Source: Saturnia japonica (Eukaryota > Arthropoda > Insecta > Lepidoptera > Saturniidae). Taken from it: a DNA stretch of 64,000 nt. Position numbers and translations under genes: made by a program. Positions 1 through 10,509 of the stretch are shown here, one piece after another. The stretch is taken from contig CM065318.1 in the NCBI GenBank assembly GCA_033032175.1, forward strand, positions 9,238,001 to 9,302,000, written 5' to 3'. Position 1 is the first letter of the stretch, and every line of letters starts with the position of its first letter. The notes under the pieces are model-generated. The model was given only the letters and a program-made list of their open reading frames with translations. It was not told where the DNA came from and ran no database searches.

Positions 1-62
1 GCTTACTGTACCGTGGGAAACTAATATACCTAAAGGCCACAATAAAAATGAATAAATATTAG

Positions 63-520
63 GGTTACTATGAGGTTAACTTATATGCAGTGGAATTGGG
101 AGCGAGAGGTATCCCAGCGAAATCTCTCTATAACTTGTTAAAAGTCCTCGGCCTGACGAGAACTGCAGTAAATTCTATTTTCGAACGGGTATCTAAAGCA
201 GCATTAACAGGCTCTTACCAAATCTGGCTTGGCAGGGAGGGTATCGCGGGCAGTCAAGGTGTGCGCTGATGTGCATCATAAGGGGGACTCTTAAACCTTC
301 ACCTGGGTCGCAAGTCCCGGGGACTGCTCGTGTTCCCTCTGCCTGCTACACGATAGACCCGGCACACGCACGGTGGATCCATGGAATGCTAAAATGTTTG
401 TCTCTTGAGACGATGGTTTATAGATATGTCAGGATTCGATAGGTGGTGCTGTGATTGAGCTGTTATTTACTGGAAAAGGCAGAAAACGTCTGGCGGGTTA
501 GTTAGTTATGGTATAAAAAA
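63..520 (+). mobile_element. Non-LTR retrotransposon ORF C-terminus and 3' UTR (5' part outside window or lost)
   Basis: An open frame from 63 to the TGA at 267-269 encodes a segment containing ELGARGIPAKSLYNLL, then LGLTRTAVNSIFERVSKAA and SYQIWLGREG. From memory this GARG...SLYNLL...KAALxGSYQIWLGR pattern is the extreme C-terminus of insect LINE polyproteins; the clade is not certain. The frame is preceded by an in-frame TAG at 60-62, so the rest of the ORF is either outside the window or decayed. Bases 270-520 are noticeably more GC-rich than the surroundings and fit a LINE 3' UTR. No poly(A) or tandem tail is obvious. This is a remnant, not a functional gene. Confidence 0.6.
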
Positions 521-920
521 GGAAATATATTACAAAAAGGGTTACAAAAAACTAAAACTTGGTATTTATTACATTTACGGATACAATATTATACATAGTA
601 TAAGGTTTAGCGCGGTAAGTTGGCCTTCAAATGTGGTACAGAATAACGCTGACACGGAAGCATACTTATTATAGATTATGAAAAATGAACAATAGACCAT
701 ATCGATTAGTAGATAAGATTACTTACAAAAAAAAAATCGAAATAGATTTCATAATAAATCAATCTTCATATTAATTCATTTATTTTCATCGCATTGCAAA
801 GATTCGTATACTTGAAACAGGTACTAATATCTCATATTTTGCGATTACGATTATTTAATACCTTCTAACTGATAGATGAATGCGTACTGCATATAAAATC
901 AGAGTTTATTAAAGCTTTAA
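520..920. other. No recognisable feature
   Basis: AT-rich DNA with short A runs and no usable ORF. Nothing in it matches the repeats seen elsewhere in the window. Confidence 0.5.
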
Positions 921-1065
921 TAACTTTTTATTGAATGAAAGATATCGTGCTTTTCTTTGATAACGACTAAATATCTAAGATATAAAACAAAAAAGAGATC
1001 AAAATGTATCCAGTAGTTTTTGCGTAATGAGCGCACAACGGCAAACCTCAATTATTTTATTTTAT
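920..1065 (+). repeat. Dispersed repeat family A, copy 1
   Basis: The block shares an ordered set of words with copies near 4.6, 8.5, 31.9 (reverse) and 41.5 kb: TTTTTATTGAATGAA, then GATATCGTG, a short A-rich spacer, CCAGTAGTTTTTGCGTAATG and CAACGGCAAACCTC. Better copies begin with a GCTCGCG-rich end, as Helitron-like elements of Lepidoptera do. This copy lacks that end, so it is truncated or diverged. Confidence 0.6.
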
Positions 1066-1109
1066 ATAGATAGGTTTCTTTGCTCACTTGAAATAGATAG
1101 ATATGATTA

Positions 1110-1260
1110 TGAACCGCTTTCGATGATCCTTTTTTTGCTGGATAAGAGATACGTAACGGGTGGTCCCATTTTAACTACATTGGTATTGGACCTTCAACTT
1201 TTAAGATGCACAAGGAAACTCTTCAAAATCATTGAAGTTTTTTTTTGTTAAAAATTGTCT
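1110..1260 (+). repeat. Partial copy of the 40.5 kb MITE (right half)
   Basis: The words GGTCCCATTTTAA, CATTGG.ATTGGACCTTCAACTT and TTCAAAATCATTGAAGTT occur in the same order here and at 40600-40690. The ATTGAAGTT end is the right terminal repeat of that element. The left terminal repeat was not found, so this copy is 5'-truncated. Confidence 0.55.
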
Positions 1261-1269
1261 TGTGACGGT

Positions 1270-4010
1270 TTATTAAATTTATAAACATTGTGATTGCATT
1301 GTTTGCCTGAGCATCTTTTCGACAAGCAAAAAATATTAATAAATAAAAAGTAAATTCTCTGTTCACACTTACCGGTTTTCCAACGTCTGTGTCTGTCGTT
1401 TGTGCATGAGCTAGTGGATGTTTTGAATATACTGCTAATATTCTGTAACAAATAATTGCGTTTTGGTGACTAGTTTCAGAACAAATTAAAATAAAGCGAG
1501 TTTAATGGAATTCAAGTAATTGATAAATAACAACGGAATTTGAATTGGAAATTCCATTTTTTTTTGTAGCACTTTTGTATTACTATATGGTGGGATACCC
1601 TGAACATCTTGTAGTACGCGCATTGTTTCTATAGTACCACAAAATAATAGTAAAAATACAGAACTATAGAATTTCGGCATATGAAATCGCCATTAGGTCA
1701 AAAGTTGTCACAGTAGATAAGGATGTATCATATATATTTAAGAACGGGAGACGATTTATTAAAAATACTGATAAAAAGCTGCTACATAATGATCTTTTTC
1801 TCACAGATACGTTACAATTTGCTTCTTATGAACACTGAACACTAATGTCTCCTCTACTAATGCTGGAAAGTTAAATCAAAATAAAAAATCTTCTTCTACA
1901 ATTGATCCGATCTAACAATTTAAAAGTTTTTGCAAACTTCCTTACTGGATTAAAAATAAATACTGTACAGTCATAACTGTTTCTCAAGCTCCCTACAGGC
2001 TACATATCAAATATATTTATTCAGTTCAGAGAAAGCTTTACGAAAGATGATATTTACGATGTGACGAAAACAATTGTTTCCAAAAATATTACAGTTCGGA
2101 TATCTTTTAAGGTATGCGCCTTTGTTTCAGTACAATGAACTGCTTTCACTGAAACTTTAATGCTGTTTGAGGTTAAGTCTTGTACTTAAAATTCGATACA
2201 GTAATTCTCTTTACATCGCTGTGGAATTTAAGATCACATGTACAAAACATGTGTCCTATGATGTTTAATTCTTATTTTTAGTCATTTGTGTATTATAAGC
2301 ATTTATGTGTTATGATCTCCTGCAATGTATATCTTTATTATTATATCACAAAAAAGTCTAAATGTCGCAATTCTTTATTTCCCTATTGTAATGATAAATT
2401 ATTACAATACGAGAAAAAACATATTTTTATTACAAAATTACAGTATTCAAAATATGGTAAATAGTGATGTCATATCGGTGCTAGTTGAAGCAAAACCGTA
2501 ACTTTCGAGAAATTTTGACGCAATAAAGATCACGCTGGTATAAACAGAACTTTCCAGCAAAGTCATTAAAGTCAGAATATAATTGAATACTCATTGAACC
2601 TAAAAAGTGACAAGCGAATCTCCATTTCCCCATGGTTAATTTCACTAGTCACTTTAATGTATTATAATCAATGACAGATTATAGTGGACACCATTTCTGT
2701 ACTAGGTGTGTATATGAAATTAACAATAAATTCCTTTGTTCAAGGTTTATTATGTTCAGTTGTCGACTTGGCTGATGTATATCTTTGAAAAGGGTTCCGC
2801 TAAAACCCCAGAATTGACGGTCCAAGAATGATAGATTCGAAATTGCTTTTGTTTTACTAAGAGCTTATAAAATCCGAATGCCCGGCAAAAAAAATTTTAA
2901 CCACGAAAGTACAATTATAGTACTCCGATATCAATTAATAGCGCCAGTTTATTTTAAACTGAAACACAATCATCTATTATTGCGATTTTATGAACGTCCT
3001 GTTATAATGCTCATTCATAACAACAATTAATAATATCTTGAAACAAAGGGCCCTTAATAACGTATGGAAGTGTCAAATAATTATAATTTATATCACAATC
3101 GGCGCCTATTCTTTATGCCGCCTATCGTAGCCCTTGTGAATACAAAGCAACCGATAGTATCAATAAAGGATAACACTTTTGTAAAGTACATTTCAATACA
3201 GAGCAGCGAAGGACGCGGGAATGATTATAATTTATAACATTAAAATTACGATTTTGTTTATTTCTATAATTACGTAAACGTTACAATGATTGCTTAATGC
3301 TAAAAATTAGGGATCTTATGATCATTTCATCGTTTGCATTTTACTTTATGCAGACATCAGTGCAGACAAAATTAGAAATAAAATATGAATGTTGGTAGAG
3401 CAATTTAATTTGATTGATTTAATGCGTATCTGCATCTGCAATACATCTGAACTATCAGATACTTTTTTCGTCAAATAGCGATTATTGCAATGCCATCCAA
3501 TGAATTTCTTATTGTAATCAATAGAACTTCGAGAACTTCAAGTAACTGATATCCGCGACTTCGTCTGCGTAGTATGTAGACTTTTAAGCAGGGAATATTT
3601 TCTTAAGTATATAAGCAAACTATATTTGCGACATATATCGAAAATATGCCAGTATAGTCCATGGTTACAAAGAATTAAAATATTTGAAATCATCCTCTAT
3701 TCTACCACCTTGCGGGATGATTTTGTAAAACACGGAACACTCTTTATTTCCTATCAAACGTTTTAAATGAATTTTCTTATCTATAATTAGAGAAATGATG
3801 GGTTCTCTATACAAATTTCATCCCCTATTGTACCCCTTCAAGTTTTATTTTTACGACAATAGTTACCCTATGTCCCCCTCTCCACAGATTACCTTGTTAT
3901 ACTGATCTGTGCACCTTTCGAAGATCTACTCTATTTATATACCAAAATTCATCGAAACTGGTTCTATGGTTTAGGCGTGAAAACGTAACTGATAGACAGA
4001 GGTACTTTCG
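1270..4010. other. Long AT-rich stretch without recognisable gene
   Basis: Only short ORFs occur, with no splice-bounded exon I could support. Bases 3550-3575 contain CGCGACTTCGTCTGCGTAG, a degraded form of the terminal motif shared by many lepidopteran Helitron-like repeats. The rest shows no repeat I recognise. Confidence 0.5.
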
Positions 4011-4022
4011 TATTTATATTAT

Positions 4023-4250
4023 TACTAGCAAACCCGACCACGCGTTGCTGTTCTGTCTTGGAGTCCATGAGGAACATTGATCCGATCGCTACTAAACTTT
4101 ACATGATCACCCGCTGGGCTGAAAATTTTAATCAAAATCACTCCAGCCGTTTTGGAGTCAATGGAAACATACATACAAACATCGATTTTTATATATAAGA
4201 AGAAGAAGGAAGAGATATAGTATACATTATAGTTAGTTTGTTGCATACAT
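4023..4250 (-). mobile_element. Helitron-like non-autonomous repeat
   Basis: The block begins TTACTAGCAAACCCGACCAC on the plus strand, which in reverse gives a GC-rich 3' end finishing in CTAG followed by T, as at the clear Helitrons at 14.9, 17.5 and 59.0 kb. Further in are words typical of these repeats (ACTCCAGCCGTTTTGGAGTC, then ACATACATACAAACATCGA). The opposite end is not defined. Assignment is by terminal motif only. Confidence 0.5.
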
Positions 4251-4624
4251 ATATAAAGTTACTTTAATCCCTCGTTTTCAGTAAACCTTTTATCTATGTT
4301 TTACATTTGGATATTTTAAATAACGTTTAGAATTTGTTGACTATTTTGCAAGACAAAATGTAAGCTAACGACATACAATAAAATATTAGTAACGGAACAC
4401 AAAAGGGTCGCTTGTCTATTAAAATTTATTACCTTAACATTCTTTATGGACACGAGTTTGCACGAACATCCGTCCTGCGGCTTTCTTAGCTGCAATCGAT
4501 TCGCGACTTCCTCGATTCCGAATGAATAAATTACAACTTGCATAGCTAAATAAAGAATTTTAAGTGGATTACAGTAGGGCCCAACTCTTAAGAAATATAA
4601 GTAAACATTTTTTTGTTGCACGAC

Positions 4625-4865
4625 TAATGCGTGCTATTTCGCTCGCGTGGACGACAGAGAATGCATAATTCTTATAAAAATCCTAGTTCCCAAAACGTAA
4701 ATAACTTTTTATTGAATGAAGATATTCTAATTTTTTGGATCATTTGAACCCTTAAGAACCAAGAACAAACAAACAAACAAACAAACAAAATCTATCCAGT
4801 ACTTTTTGCGTGATGCGTGCTCAACGATAAACCTCAATCATTTTATTTTATGTAGTTAAAGCGTA
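4625..4865 (+). repeat. Dispersed repeat family A, copy 2, with an (AAAC)n run
   Basis: It starts with a TTTCGCTCGCGTGGACGACAG-type end and continues with the family words TTTTTATTGAATGAAGATAT, CTATCCAGTACTTTTTGCGT and GATGCGTGCTCAACG. A simple (AAAC)n run at about 4765-4789 lies where other copies have A-rich sequence, and probably grew within the element. Confidence 0.6.
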
Positions 4866-4869
4866 TGAA

Positions 4870-5385
4870 TCAGATACACGCGCAGTAAAAGAAAGCTAAG
4901 TGGCAAATATTTGAACCCCTTTCATATGTAAATAAATTTATGCGAAAGTCGTTAATTTAATATTATATCTTCACTTTCAGCCCGTAATCAATGGTATTGC
5001 TAAGCATATTTCTCTCTTCTTGTACGTCATTCATCCCGGTCCTAAACTCATATCATCCAAGTCTGAACCACAATTTTCACCATATCATGTATTATTATTA
5101 GTTAAGAATATACTTACCTTTATATACCTTTAAGTTCAAACTCTACTTGTATATATTTTTTTGCTTATAAACAATGTTAATCGACACTCGGCTTTTAGTT
5201 TTATAAATATCAACTATAACATTTGTAATCTTATACACGGAATATTCATGAAATAGAACCTTAGATTTATCAAACAAGTTGTTTAGTTGGAATCGTGGCG
5301 CGGACATTCATGGCGTGCTCTCTGAAACAAGCACGGTGTTAGAAATTTAGAGTGAACAGTACTTTTGTAGGTATCACGTCACGAC
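4870..5385. other. No recognisable feature
   Basis: AT-rich sequence with no ORF or terminal repeat. Nothing matched the other repeats in the window. Confidence 0.45.
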
Positions 5386-5499
5386 ATTGGCATTTTTCAG
5401 TTCACACAGCCACATACAAAAATAGGGCATTAGATATAGGGCTACCACAAAATACATATAATATTACAACAAACAATAATTGTCACAAGTAACATACCG

Positions 5500-5665
5500 T
5501 CTAATTCTAATTACTCGAGTGCGAAAAAGAAGGATTATGTTTTCGAGCGCTTGTATGTATGCCTATTTCTTTGGCACACTCTGTAGCTTTGGCTTCATGG
5601 ATTTTAGCATACGAGGTGTCGTTAGATTCGTTTTAGTTGTGCGAGTGTCATAGGCTATATAATAT
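5500..5665 (+). repeat. Unclassified lepidopteran-type dispersed repeat
   Basis: The words GGATTATGTTTTCGAGCG, TTGTATGTATG, GAGGTGTCGTTAGATTCG and GAGTGTCATAGGCTATATAA appear in the order I associate with a common lepidopteran repeat. No second copy was found in the window, so the assignment rests on memory. Ends are approximate. Confidence 0.35.
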
Positions 5666-5995
5666 TTAAGTGTGACGTTTAAGAATAATTTAAAAAGCAA
5701 CAATAGAAAAAAATTTTTTTTTAGTCAAGTGTTTTTGTTAGAGTCATTTTTTTTAATACTTCCTTTTTAATAATTTAGTTTTATAAATTTTGTGATAAAG
5801 GAATTTATTAAGAATCTTTTGCAGCTATTAAAAATTTTAAAGGCTTTTTAGAAAATAAATTAGTCAGCTAACTGTCCAAAAGTACACTACTATGGTGATC
5901 ATACTTAACAATCAACACATTAGTCTCCTCTACATATTTCATAGAGGTCTTATGCCATGTCGCCATACCTACATTTTACTAATGAACACACGTCG

Positions 5996-6092
5996 AATGT
6001 AGCAAAAGTGAACCCACTATGGAGCCCGGAGATCTGCAGACCCGTGAATGTGATAAAAGTGAGCCTACTACATGGGTCCCTGCCATTAAAAA
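5996..6092 (+). repeat. Two-unit imperfect tandem duplication (unit about 48 bp)
   Basis: GAATGTAGCAAAAGTGAACC near 5996 and GAATGTGATAAAAGTGAGCC near 6045 are aligned copies. Each is followed by a CTACTA/CACTA-plus-TGG context. Only two units are visible. Confidence 0.5.
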
Positions 6093-6099
6093 GGTTAAA

Positions 6100-6545
6100 A
6101 TTATTGAAAAAAAAAATAGATGATTAATAGAGAAATAACAATATATAGTATAATAGAATATATAACAATTAATAGAAATAATAATATACAAATATATATA
6201 TATAGCATATAGATGGAAGCCCTAATTTGTACCAGCAGTCATCAAGGAGTGTTCGACAGTCACGGTTAGATGGTCTCTTGCGTCACCGGCACTTCGGCGG
6301 CGTAATCTGACAATAAATCACCCGGTTTCTGGATCGGAATGAGATCACGGGCTCAAATCTTCTAAATGAACGACATATCTAATTGGAGAGCGTTGGGTTT
6401 ATTTGGATTGTTTGTTTAAAGCTATCGATATTAACGTCACATATGGTGAAACACACTTATTAACACGACTAATGAAATTAAATTTGTGATTTTATATTAC
6501 ATCATGGTTAGAAAATGTCATGGTACCTAGAATTTCAGTAGCTAC
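6100..6545. other. No recognisable gene
   Basis: An A-rich and TA-rich tract to about 6200 is followed by mixed sequence. A patch at 6250-6330 is more GC-rich (TCACCGGCACTTCGGCGGCG) and could be a decayed SINE tail, but it cannot be placed. Confidence 0.35.
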
Positions 6546-6555
6546 AATAAAGTAT

Positions 6556-6768
6556 TTTTCTCAAACATGAATGGAAATATTGTCATTATTTTCAGTATAA
6601 AGAGTATTTATAATAACCCCAGCACGCCGATTCATACAACATTGCTGGAGCGTTGTGATGTTCCAAATTTAAAAGCGCTCCTGCAATGGATTTGATTTTC
6701 TTTGTCCGTATATTCGATACTTTGCGTGTTGAAAATAATGACAATATTTTCATGCATGTTTGAGAAAA
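6556..6768. repeat. Foldback element with nested inverted repeats
   Basis: The left arm at 6556-6593 and right arm at 6730-6768 are near-perfect reverse complements; each contains TTTCTCAAACATG and ATATTGTCATTATTTTCA read inward. Inside lies a second inverted pair, ATTGCTGGAGCG near 6649 and CGCTCCTGCAAT near 6677, about 23 bases apart. A transcript across the region would fold into one long imperfect hairpin. No transposase is present and no clear target duplication was found. It may be a foldback MITE or an inverted duplication that produces hairpin RNA. Confidence 0.65.
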
Positions 6769-6779
6769 GCAGTATACTA

Positions 6780-7115
6780 TATGCCTCGGCGGAAATGGCA
6801 ATTGCCGGTCTCGTATTAGTCAACTCATATTCATACTCGACCTGCAATTGCCTATTTCACGGCCTTTGCAATAATGTACTAATATAAAGATTTTATATGG
6901 CAACTCCAATAGTAATGTCTTTTCATTTTTCCGTTTCCTATAGACGCCGCACGAACTGTAACAAGTTAACTGTTTGTGTCTCTTGAATATTAAATATGTA
7001 TTGTGTTCATTGTCTTCATTAAAGCAGAGTTTTGGCTATACGCTACTCTTATTTAAAAAGTCCTAACAAAAAACAAGTGAATAGTTTAATAAAACGATCA
7101 CTACCAACAACTAAG
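6780..7115. other. No recognisable feature
   Basis: Short ORFs only, with no repeat motif recognised. Confidence 0.4.
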
Positions 7116-7260
7116 ATGGCCAAAAGTTTACTGTCCGCCCGATGGTAAACGGCTATCGTAGCCTATTTCCAAATAATACGCTAAAGCACCTACTCACCGC
7201 TGAACTGCAATTCAGGGTTATTTGGTTGCAGTCGGGCTGAAATAAATATAATTAAAGGAA
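7115..7260 (-). mobile_element. LINE-tail family copy (reverse orientation)
   Basis: CTGTCCGCCCGATGGTAAAC and CTATCGTAGCCTAT match the reverse of a tail also seen at 24712-24895, and in forward orientation at 25.6 and 57.6 kb. In forward sense the better copies read ...CCGCTTACCATCAGGCAAAC...TTTGCCACCA. This is a familiar LINE 3' end in Lepidoptera. The copy is a short fragment. Confidence 0.5.
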
Positions 7261-7335
7261 AAAAGTTCCAACTTAAACTCATCCTTTAACCCGACTTGTT
7301 TTTCTATCACTTCGTATATTTTGTTTATATTGCAC

Positions 7336-7655
7336 TATACTAGCAACCCGCCCCAGCTTCATACGGGTAGCAGAATATATACATCCCCTAATTACATAAA
7401 ACTGTTGATTTACGCGCCGTACGCCATTAAAGCTCCCAGTCGGCATGATTTTTTCCGACATTTTCAACAATCATTGTCATATTTTAACCAATTTACACAA
7501 AACCCTAATGAATTTTACACTTAAGCCTTCCTCATAAATTACTCCGTCTATTGATGAAAGCTGTATGAAAATCTATTTGGCACTTTTTTGTTTATCGCCT
7601 TCAGATAGACAGATGCGACGGGGGGAATTTATTTTATAATATATATAGATTTATA
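7336..7655 (-). mobile_element. Helitron-like repeat (ACTAGCAACCCGCCCC type)
   Basis: The left end ATACTAGCAACCCGCCCCAG followed by CTTCATACGGGTAGCA is a degraded form of a very common lepidopteran repeat terminus. In reverse it ends in CTAG followed by T. The block runs to a TATATATAGAT tail near 7655. Small ORFs inside are incidental. Confidence 0.55.
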
Positions 7656-7689
7656 TTTTGAACTCAGAATTTTCTCCTCTTTTATTTGG

Positions 7690-7850
7690 CGTCTAACTCG
7701 ATATGTACATATTTTTGGATCTAACGTCCGTGATCACCTAGATTATAATAACAAATCGATTGACACCTCATTCAACAAAATCGGATGAGTAGCTAGGGCG
7801 CTATGGTGGAAAATACGTAAATACAAACATAGATATTTACATAGACTGCT
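7690..7850. repeat. Internal fragment of a Helitron-like or related repeat
   Basis: The words ATTCAACAAAATCGGATGAG, TAGCTAGGGCGCTATGGTGG and ACATAGATATTTACATAGAC resemble the inner part of lepidopteran non-autonomous repeats. No end is visible. Confidence 0.35.
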
Positions 7851-7859
7851 GAAAACATA

Positions 7860-8510
7860 ACATAGCTTTGCCATTGTCAGGTAAAAACATTTTTCACTAT
7901 ATTGTGACATAGCATTTTATGAACCAGTTCGATACTTAATACTAACGTGATTTACGATCGGATCTATCCAGGGAGTTTTTGTGACAACTTTATTGCTTTC
8001 GTGCTTCTATTTATTATTTATAATTCTCCTCACTTGTGCACAATAACTAAATAATGTCACGCAAAATGTCATCAATATTTAATAATGTATGTCCAAGTCA
8101 CCTAAGTCTATGAATTAAAATAAAAACCACAACATAATCAATCACAACAGATCAAGATGCAGCCAAAATCTCTACATAAATTATATAAATATCAGTGGTA
8201 AATGCAAACAAATAACATTCTCATAAGCATACATACTTTACCTGTGCTAATATGGATATAGGTAATAAAACTGAAATAATCCTCAGTAGGCCACACGCGA
8301 CCGGATATACGAGAACAGTGGTTTTATTTGTATCGGCGTCGGCCTCGATAAATGAATTTACATTTCGGGACTAGAGTTTCAAAGATTCACATTTCACTGA
8401 TTATCTGAAGTGGGATTTAGTGATATTTATAACTTTATTTACGAGAGTTTTTGACGAGATCTTGATCTGTCATGTCGTGGTTTTTAATTAAATTCATAAA
8501 GCTTATATTA
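7860..8510. other. No recognisable feature
   Basis: AT-rich, no ORF of note. A short patch around 8320-8345 (TCGGCGTCGGCCTCG) is locally GC-rich but cannot be interpreted. Confidence 0.45.
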
Positions 8511-8514
8511 TGTA

Positions 8515-8712
8515 ACTAGCTTTGCTCGCGCCTCCTGCTTGTCTGGATAATAAAGAACGCGTAGTGCTTTTTAGTGAATGAAGATATCGTGTTTTTTTTT
8601 AAATATGAACCAGGTATCTAAAGGTAAAAACAAAAAAAAATTATCAATATCTATCTAGTAGTTTTGGCGTGATGTCTCAGGACGGCAAACACCTCTATCA
8701 TTTTATTTATAA
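8515..8712 (+). repeat. Dispersed repeat family A, copy 3 (with GC-rich end)
   Basis: It begins AACTAGCTTTGCTCGCGCC, followed by GTGCTTTTTAGTGAATGAAG, GATATCGTG, an A-rich spacer, ATCTAGTAGTTTTGGCGTGA and GACGGCAAACACCTC. This copy keeps the CTAG-containing end, which suggests that family A is Helitron-derived. Confidence 0.6.
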
Positions 8713-8719
8713 AAACATA

Positions 8720-9240
8720 TAATTTTATTGATATTGATTTTGGTTGAATTTAATGTAGTTTGTTTATTATGCACAAGATTAGTGCATTATAAATAAAAAC
8801 TAGGAACATGCATTTTAAGTTGTCACATAAATTCCTGGTAAATTTTAGATTTATGATTAAAGATATGATTGAAGATTATGGTTAAAAATATATTATATTC
8901 ACGTGATATCGGTAGAATTGCGAATTAATACAGAATGTCATTTCTACCGAACCTGGCCCCTTTTTCACATTTATATTTTATTGGGATTATTTATAAGAAT
9001 TGCTTACTCTTATAGCATTATTACATTTGAGAGAACTATCTCCAAAAATATTCCTTAGGTATATGTACCTTATGAATAATTAATTCCTAATATTATACCC
9101 ATAAACTTTTATGGTTCAGAAATTAGTTAAGTGGAATTAGTATGTATTATTAATGTTTCCGCAAATTTAATTATAAATAAAATTTATGTATATAGCTAAC
9201 TTTCAACCCGGCATTATTACACTAATTGGATTAAATATTT
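8720..9240. other. No recognisable feature
   Basis: Very AT-rich with repeated TTAT/ATTA words and no ORF. Confidence 0.45.
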
Positions 9241-9269
9241 AATCGTAGTGCGACATAAATTTACGGCTC

Positions 9270-9500
9270 TAAAATGCAAATGTGGCGGGGTCACACGGAA
9301 CCCGTACGGGTGTCCGAGCCCCGGACTTAATTATTAATTTGTTTACCGAGCAGATAACCAAGGTCTTTGTGTAAACGACCATAAAAATAATTACAGTAAT
9401 ACGTCTCAATCATTTATGCTATAAAAATAGGGTTATACAGCGGTTTAGAGGTAGCAAAGCGTATAAAGAGCCATTATACGGTTGACTTGTTTGTTGTTGT
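9270..9500. promoter_or_regulatory. Possible conserved non-coding block
   Basis: A GC-richer island (GGCGGGGTCACACGGAAC, GTCCGAGCCCCGGACTT) is followed by a dense run of homeodomain- and forkhead-like words: TTAATTATTAATTTGTTTAC, TGTGTAAACGACC and AATAATTACAG, then TATAAAAATAGG near 9421. The combination differs from both the AT background and the repeats. Regulatory function is inference only. Confidence 0.25.
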
Positions 9501-9900
9501 TTTTAATTTTAAGACCCCTGGATACACGTCCTTTAAACTTTATATTGTACTATTCTTGTAATCTTCCAACATGGGTTTAACAAAAAGGCGGTTCCCTAGT
9601 TAAAATTGTCCAAGGAGTTTTATGGCAATTTAAAATGATGTTCCTAGTAATAACTAAGATAAATAATAATTATAATCCAGTTCACTTGTGCAGAATAACC
9701 AAACTATATTACGTATAATGGCGTGAAACATTATATAATGTAAGGACAAATAACATAAGTTTATGAATTAAATTAAAAACCACGACAGGACAGACTAAGA
9801 TCCCGTCATATACTCTATATGGTTGACCTTAATTGTAGGATTGCATATAAAGATCTGAAATAAACGTACACTATTTATAAAGTAAAATAGAAATTAGGCG
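9500..9900. other. No recognisable feature
   Basis: AT-rich with no ORF and no repeat motif shared with other parts of the window. Confidence 0.4.
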
Positions 9901-9904
9901 GTAT

Positions 9905-10110
9905 TTAACGCGTTCAATTACACCCAGCTTCAAGAATTCAGGTCTAAAGAAGTTTCTCACTTGGATGTCTGTAGTCAACATCGACCTGAAGCACGCTCAA
10001 GTGAATGACTCGACGACCCAAAACCGAAACATTTGGCGAAGAATGACGAGGAGAGCCGATGCCAAATGAAATGGGATAAGGCTAGACAAAGAAACAGATA
10101 ATCACAACCA
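9905..10110 (+). mobile_element. RTE-like LINE ORF2 C-terminal fragment
   Basis: Frame 9962-10066, with TGA at 10067-10069, encodes WMSVVNIDLKHAQV and, after a short gap, NRNIWRRMTRRADAK. From memory this matches the last residues of endonuclease-reverse transcriptase proteins of lepidopteran RTE-type LINEs, where a W..VV..DL/M...V...DA.NR..WR...RRADP ending is usual. Upstream the frame is not preserved, so this is a 5'-truncated, dead copy. The neighbouring piece at 10375-10505 is a different LINE subfamily in the opposite orientation. Confidence 0.6.
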
Positions 10111-10244
10111 GATAATCACAATTTTCTCTTACACCTAAAAGCTCAAGTTTATTTTATAGGATTCGAAATCAAATCGATCGACGACGAAATAAATGTCAAT
10201 TATATTACTTAGCACCATTCCTTGATATAAGAAGGTAAGCCGTA

Positions 10245-10345
10245 GGTAGGGGTCGAGTGGTTTAGGCTGGTGGAATATCGATTCGATATTCGCAAATTCG
10301 GACCTCGACACATGTACCAATGAATTTTTGGGAATGTTTACAAAC
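10245..10345 (+). mobile_element. tRNA-derived SINE head (SINE-2 family), truncated
   Basis: GTCGAGTGGTTTAGGCTGG, GGAATATCGATTCGATAT and GCAAATTCGGACC follow the order of the 30.6 kb SINE head (GAGTGATTTAGAACGG..GGAATATC..CGCAGGTTTGAATCC). The B-box position is mutated here. The remainder of the SINE is missing. Confidence 0.45.
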
Positions 10346-10374
10346 ATACATAAATCACGTCTATTTTTCAACAT

Positions 10375-10505
10375 GGTAACCAGAGGCCACGTCCTTCCAC
10401 CTGCTACGATCTTGGCATATATCTATCGCTTCTTCAACATTCATTTATTTTTTCATGTATGCTCGTCGGTTTAGTGTATTGACCTGACCTTTCTTCTTCA
10501 TGTTT
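10375..10505 (-). mobile_element. LINE ORF2 C-terminal fragment, same subfamily as the 27.4-28.0 kb copy
   Basis: Reverse-strand reading gives LNRRAYMKK, a stop, then MNVEEAIDICQDRSRWKDVA. This aligns almost residue for residue with LNRRACMKRLMNVEEAKEVCQDLSRWKDV at the end of the 27.4 kb LINE. A small deletion and a stop codon show that it is dead. Only the last 40 or so residues remain. Confidence 0.7.
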
Positions 10506-10509
10506 TTTT

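Noticed and set aside
4316..4621. 101-codon minus-strand ORF as a gene
   Set aside because: No domain, no splice signals and unremarkable AT-rich composition. A frame of this length is expected by chance in 64 kb, so it was not listed as a gene.
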